A stretch of DNA of 64,000 bases from Myxocyprinus asiaticus (Eukaryota; Chordata; Actinopteri; Cypriniformes; Catostomidae): assembly GCF_019703515.2 (NCBI RefSeq), contig NC_059351.1, positions 17,887,501-17,951,500 on the forward strand, read 5' to 3'. Positions 34,951-64,000 of this stretch are shown here, in pieces. The stretch's first letter is position 1; every line of letters starts with the position of its first letter. The translations under genes were made by a program, and so were the position numbers. A model generated the notes under the pieces. That model ran no database searches. It saw only the letters and a program-made list of their open reading frames with translations, and was not told where the DNA came from.

Positions 34951-35851
34951 ATGATGTTTGTAAGGTGCGGAGTCTAAACAATGTCTCAAATCCAAAAAAG
35001 AGAGCTTGCACACTTACTTACTGCTCCAAAAGATCTTTTAATAAATAACCATGTGGGTTTTAATTACCACCTGTTACCACGACTGTACAATGCTATAAAG
35101 CTAGTATGGCTTTGTAAGATTAACAAGGAGACACGTTACACAAAAATGTCTACACATACAGTATTAATAGACACAGTGTTGAGCTGATATAAAAGCTTTT
35201 TAATCCTATCTTAAGCCTTGATTTACCAGTGTAAACACAATACAAATACAGAGAAATACAGTAAGTACCAGTACAGGGGCCTATTGAAAAAATTTAGCTC
35301 AAAACATTGCACTGTGTTTTCAAATTATGTTAAATAACCATAACAAAGGCACACAGGGTCACATCCCTGACCCACCAGAGTATTCTCAAACATTCAAATA
35401 TTAACAAGACAAACAAAGAGGTCACACACATGCACAAACATGCAGGGAGTGCTATATTGGTCAGTAATTTTCACATATCAGCAATACATTTTCAGCCAAT
35501 GTTTGCTCACATGTTGCAAACATCCAAAAGTAGATAACTATTACATCATCATTGTGGAGACCAAAATGTATCAGGGAAGGCTTCTGGAGCTTTACATAAC
35601 AAATGACATAACATGATGTCATCAGATGCCAATGATGAGAAAATACATAGTAATGACATTTAAATATGTTTTCAGCCTAACTTTATAAATATTTTAAAAA
35701 TATTAATAAATGGACACATTAATCTTGTTTAGTATTTAGATGCCGTAGCAATGCATGGGTTGGCAAAACTAGGCTGGAAAAGCAAAGTAAGGCCTACCTG
35801 GATACTAGTGTTGGTTTGATGAGGGAAGAGGAGGAAACGTATCTTCTCAGG
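32720..35851. other. intergenic spacer between retreg2 and prkag3
   Basis: AT-rich DNA with a CA repeat at 33471-33499, a poly-A run at 34245-34271 and a CA repeat at 34903-34949. Three similar segments at about 32870-32960, 33080-33180 and 33340-33410 share CTGCAAC(A/C)CATGCATAGAAAT-like words and may be an old tandem triplication. ATTAAA at 35195-35200 on the minus strand could serve as the prkag3 polyadenylation signal, but this is weak. Confidence 0.35.
34903..34949. repeat. (CA)n microsatellite
   Basis: About 23 CA units, next to a CCATGG-rich block. Confidence 0.95.
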
Positions 35852-44676
<8,825 letters not shown>

Positions 44677-44762
44677 TTGTGCGTGTGCACTGGGATTGCA
44701 TTGCTGCGTGCACGTCTCGGCGCACTGCGCATGTCCGCTAATCCGTTTCGTTTCATCCCGCG

Positions 44763-44796
44763 CTATTTTTAGTTCAAGGCGGTCGGTTATTTAAAA
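44763..44796 (-). promoter_or_regulatory. Putative prkag3 core promoter with MEF2-like site
   Basis: TTTTAAATAA on the minus strand (44796-44787) is a TATA-like element about 110 bases upstream of the proposed start codon. CTATTTTTAG at 44763-44772 fits the MEF2 consensus exactly. The region from 44640 to 44960 is distinctly richer in GC and CpG than its surroundings. MEF2 drives muscle genes, and gamma-3 is a muscle isoform (family knowledge). Use of these sites is inference. Confidence 0.4.
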
Positions 44797-46893
44797 CGCT
44801 CTCCCGTTAAACGCAAGTGGACGCGGTGGACGGACAAAGCGACGTCTGGTCAAAAGAATACTACTTATTTTAAGATATCGCTATAAGGGAGCGTGTTGTA
44901 AAGATTTGACACGGACTGGCAGTGTGAGAGCTGGAATGTGAGAGCGAGCAGGTTAATCCAAATATAGCGCGTGCCCTCTGTGAAATGGGCGCGAATTTCC
45001 CCCAACTCTATATATGAGCCGTTAGGGAGGGCCAAAATTAACCTTTTTCCCCACACATGCCAATGGCCATTAATATTTCTTTCCAAACTGTATATTATTT
45101 AATAAAAAAAATATTGTAATTTTTTTTAGCAGGGCTATCCACAGGGGGGTTAATGGTTGTTCGGGGCCCTGTGAAGAATAGGGGCTCACTGAGGGACCAT
45201 TCAGACAGAACAAGTTCTAGTGCTTAAAAAAAGCTTGACGCAACGAATGAAACACCACAGGTGTCTCGACTCTCGAGACGTGTCTTTAAAAGTTCAAGTT
45301 CTTTTAACTTGACACAGCAACTAAAAAAATCTGTGCTGCTCCAGAGTGAGAGGCAGAAGTGTAACAGTCAAAGAGGTTCGTCAAGCCGCTGGCGCATGTT
45401 TACATAAAAATAAAAAAAACAATGGGAAAATGATGCAAGTGGCCACAAAAATGCTTTCAGCTTTAATGAATGGTTCCCGAGTACTATGTCTTTTTTATTT
45501 GTATTTATTTTTTGATAAATGTAATTGCGTAATCACTTCAATGAACTGCAGTTACGGGTGTTACCTATTAAATATATATATATATATATATATACACACT
45601 TATCTATCTCTATATCTCAGTCTCGGACCCCATGAATTTTTCCACCCAAGTAAAAGTTTTTTTTACTCATCTAACATTTTCTTTAGGTGATTGTTTGAAT
45701 CTCTGATTTGACTCGCTTTGCGTAAAAATAAATAAATAAATAAAAACCTTGGCCCTGGCAATGTGCACTGTACATAGCATACTTAAAATAACATTCCTAA
45801 TGCATGCATTTCTGATAAAACTCAAGTCATTTTTTTGGAGGTTAGAATTTTTTTTAATTATTTATTATTATTGCAGCTTTATATTTTATTTATTTATTTT
45901 TTTACAAACATTTTAAAGGAACAAATGTTGAAAGACCTCAGATGCCATCAACAAATAATGGTGGTGGATACATACCCAAAGATATCACAAAATCAGTTAA
46001 AGGTTGTTCTTTGTCCATGACCTATTGAATAAATAAAATATCACACGCTTAATTACAGACCATATCAGGAGCATAAAATCAAGCCAAAATTTTACTTGGT
46101 ACAAAGTTTTTGTCAAGCAATAAACCAAAATAATTATATTCATTTAGCCTGTTTGGCAACTCCATACTTGTGAAACTTTATAAAAAAAAAAAAAACATTG
46201 CCTACACTATTATAAAACAAATGCTTTTTGGATGAAGTATGGCATTAACTATGTGCATGTAAACTTTGTTGTAAAAGCTTTCAAAACTTAATGATCTCAA
46301 CCTTTATACGCAGTCTTGGACTAAATTGTGTAATTAACACTCACCCTTTTAACCTTACCCTCTTTCAAGCCAAGCAAACAAAAACAAAGCTTAAACTCAA
46401 AACTATTCCCCAACTTGAAAATAAATGCTTTCACAGGAAGGAACTCCTTAACAATACAATCCTCCTGAGTATATCTACACCATGTAGCGCAAGGCCAGGC
46501 GAACTATTCAAAACTTCTGCTTGGGCTTATTGCATCTCAGAGAACGTTTGTTATTAAGTTCTTACGTAATGTTACTTTGTTTTTATAATAATTGCTTGGA
46601 TGCTTCAGAGGTTTCATGTAACCAATACCCAAAACCTGAACTCGTTTATTCATTAAGGGAAAGAAAATAATTCCTGCTCGTTCACAGTGCATTTACACAT
46701 TGCATCACACTTCAAGCCAAAATTCAAATCATCAAGCAGCATTGTACTACTTTAATATACCTCCTTAGCACCTTCTGCCCAACATACTGATATCCCACCA
46801 CAACCAGGTTTCGGCCAACATATATAGCTGATCCAATACAAAAACAACGAAAACCAAGGGAGTTATACAGGTTGACTGCGTATGTAAACTTGT
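44797..46893. other. intergenic DNA between prkag3 and cnppd1
   Basis: It contains a repeat fragment at 45190-45330 (the GAGACACCTGCGTTCTG family, inverted), a TA microsatellite at 45572-45593, and AT-rich DNA to the cnppd1 polyadenylation signal. No gene was supported. Confidence 0.4.
44958..44967. promoter_or_regulatory. CArG-like box upstream of prkag3
   Basis: CCAAATATAG matches the serum response factor consensus CC(A/T)6GG at nine of ten positions. It is about 280 bases upstream of the proposed start codon. A second TATA-like word, TATATATG, lies at about 45009. Confidence 0.3.
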
Positions 46894-46899
46894 TTTATT
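46894..46899 (-). terminator. cnppd1 polyadenylation signal candidate
   Basis: AATAAA on the minus strand lies only about 38 bases after the cnppd1 stop codon, which would give a very short 3' untranslated region. A second AATAAA occurs near 46645. Confidence 0.45.
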
Positions 46900-46936
46900 T
46901 TGATATATTTCCCCTTCTCTATGTGGAGGACCATGT

Positions 46937-63930
<16,994 letters not shown>

Positions 63931-64000
63931 TTCGGGGCTCCAGCATTAATTTAAATTGAATGAAACAGAAAGGCAGAAGAAACGCGTTGTGGAGGCGCTG

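Noticed and set aside
45346..45690. 114-codon plus-strand frame
   Set aside because: It crosses a TA microsatellite and a repeat fragment, with no conserved motif or splice context.

Overview
The window is vertebrate nuclear DNA, almost certainly from a teleost and most likely a cyprinid-like fish. It is AT-rich and intron-rich, with GT-AG splice sites. It is crowded with Tc1/mariner, hAT, PIF/Harbinger-like and TTAA-flanked DNA transposons, CA microsatellites, and three copies of a tRNA-headed SINE of the kind common in cyprinids. The species assignment is inference; the repeat structures are read directly from the sequence.

Three protein-coding genes were assembled exon by exon, all on the minus strand. 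(1) retreg2 (FAM134A, an ER-phagy receptor family member) has nine coding exons from 32705 down to 16958, giving 560 codons. (2) prkag3-like (AMP-activated protein kinase gamma subunit) has eleven coding exons from 44676 down to 35852, giving 331 codons. (3) cnppd1 (cyclin Pas1/PHO80 domain containing 1) has eight coding exons from 63930 down to 46937, giving 432 codons. In each case the exon phases close into one open frame with canonical GT-AG borders, which strongly supports the models. All three genes map to 2q35 in human, so this is a conserved vertebrate block, though the order and orientation here differ from human.

Layout: 1-16.9 kb holds no host gene and is a pile of mobile elements. 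These are an LTR-like element at 0.55-1.3 kb, a PIF/Harbinger-like element with a nested hAT at 1.9-4.2 kb, an inverted-repeat element containing a Tc1 copy at 4.3-7.5 kb, a decayed gypsy LTR element with a nested SINE at 8.3-10.3 kb, a TTAA element at 12.6-13.7 kb and a hAT at 15.1-16.3 kb. 16.9-32.7 kb is retreg2. 32.7-35.8 kb is a repeat-poor AT-rich spacer. 35.8-44.7 kb is prkag3, with an LTR-like element carrying a gag-like frame in one intron. 46.9-63.9 kb is cnppd1, with two very large introns (10.2 and 4.5 kb) made mostly of transposons.

I found no operon-like system, CRISPR array or clearly novel multi-gene system. The items most worth a second look are: a complete, apparently intact Tc1-family transposon (60124-61705) whose two long terminal repeats differ at only two positions by eye; a splice acceptor of retreg2 exon 7 in which a long TG repeat stands where the polypyrimidine tract should be; a short insert in one LTR copy that can be delimited exactly against its sister LTR and shows no target duplication; and an LTR-like element whose internal frame is built from three minisatellites with unit lengths all divisible by three.
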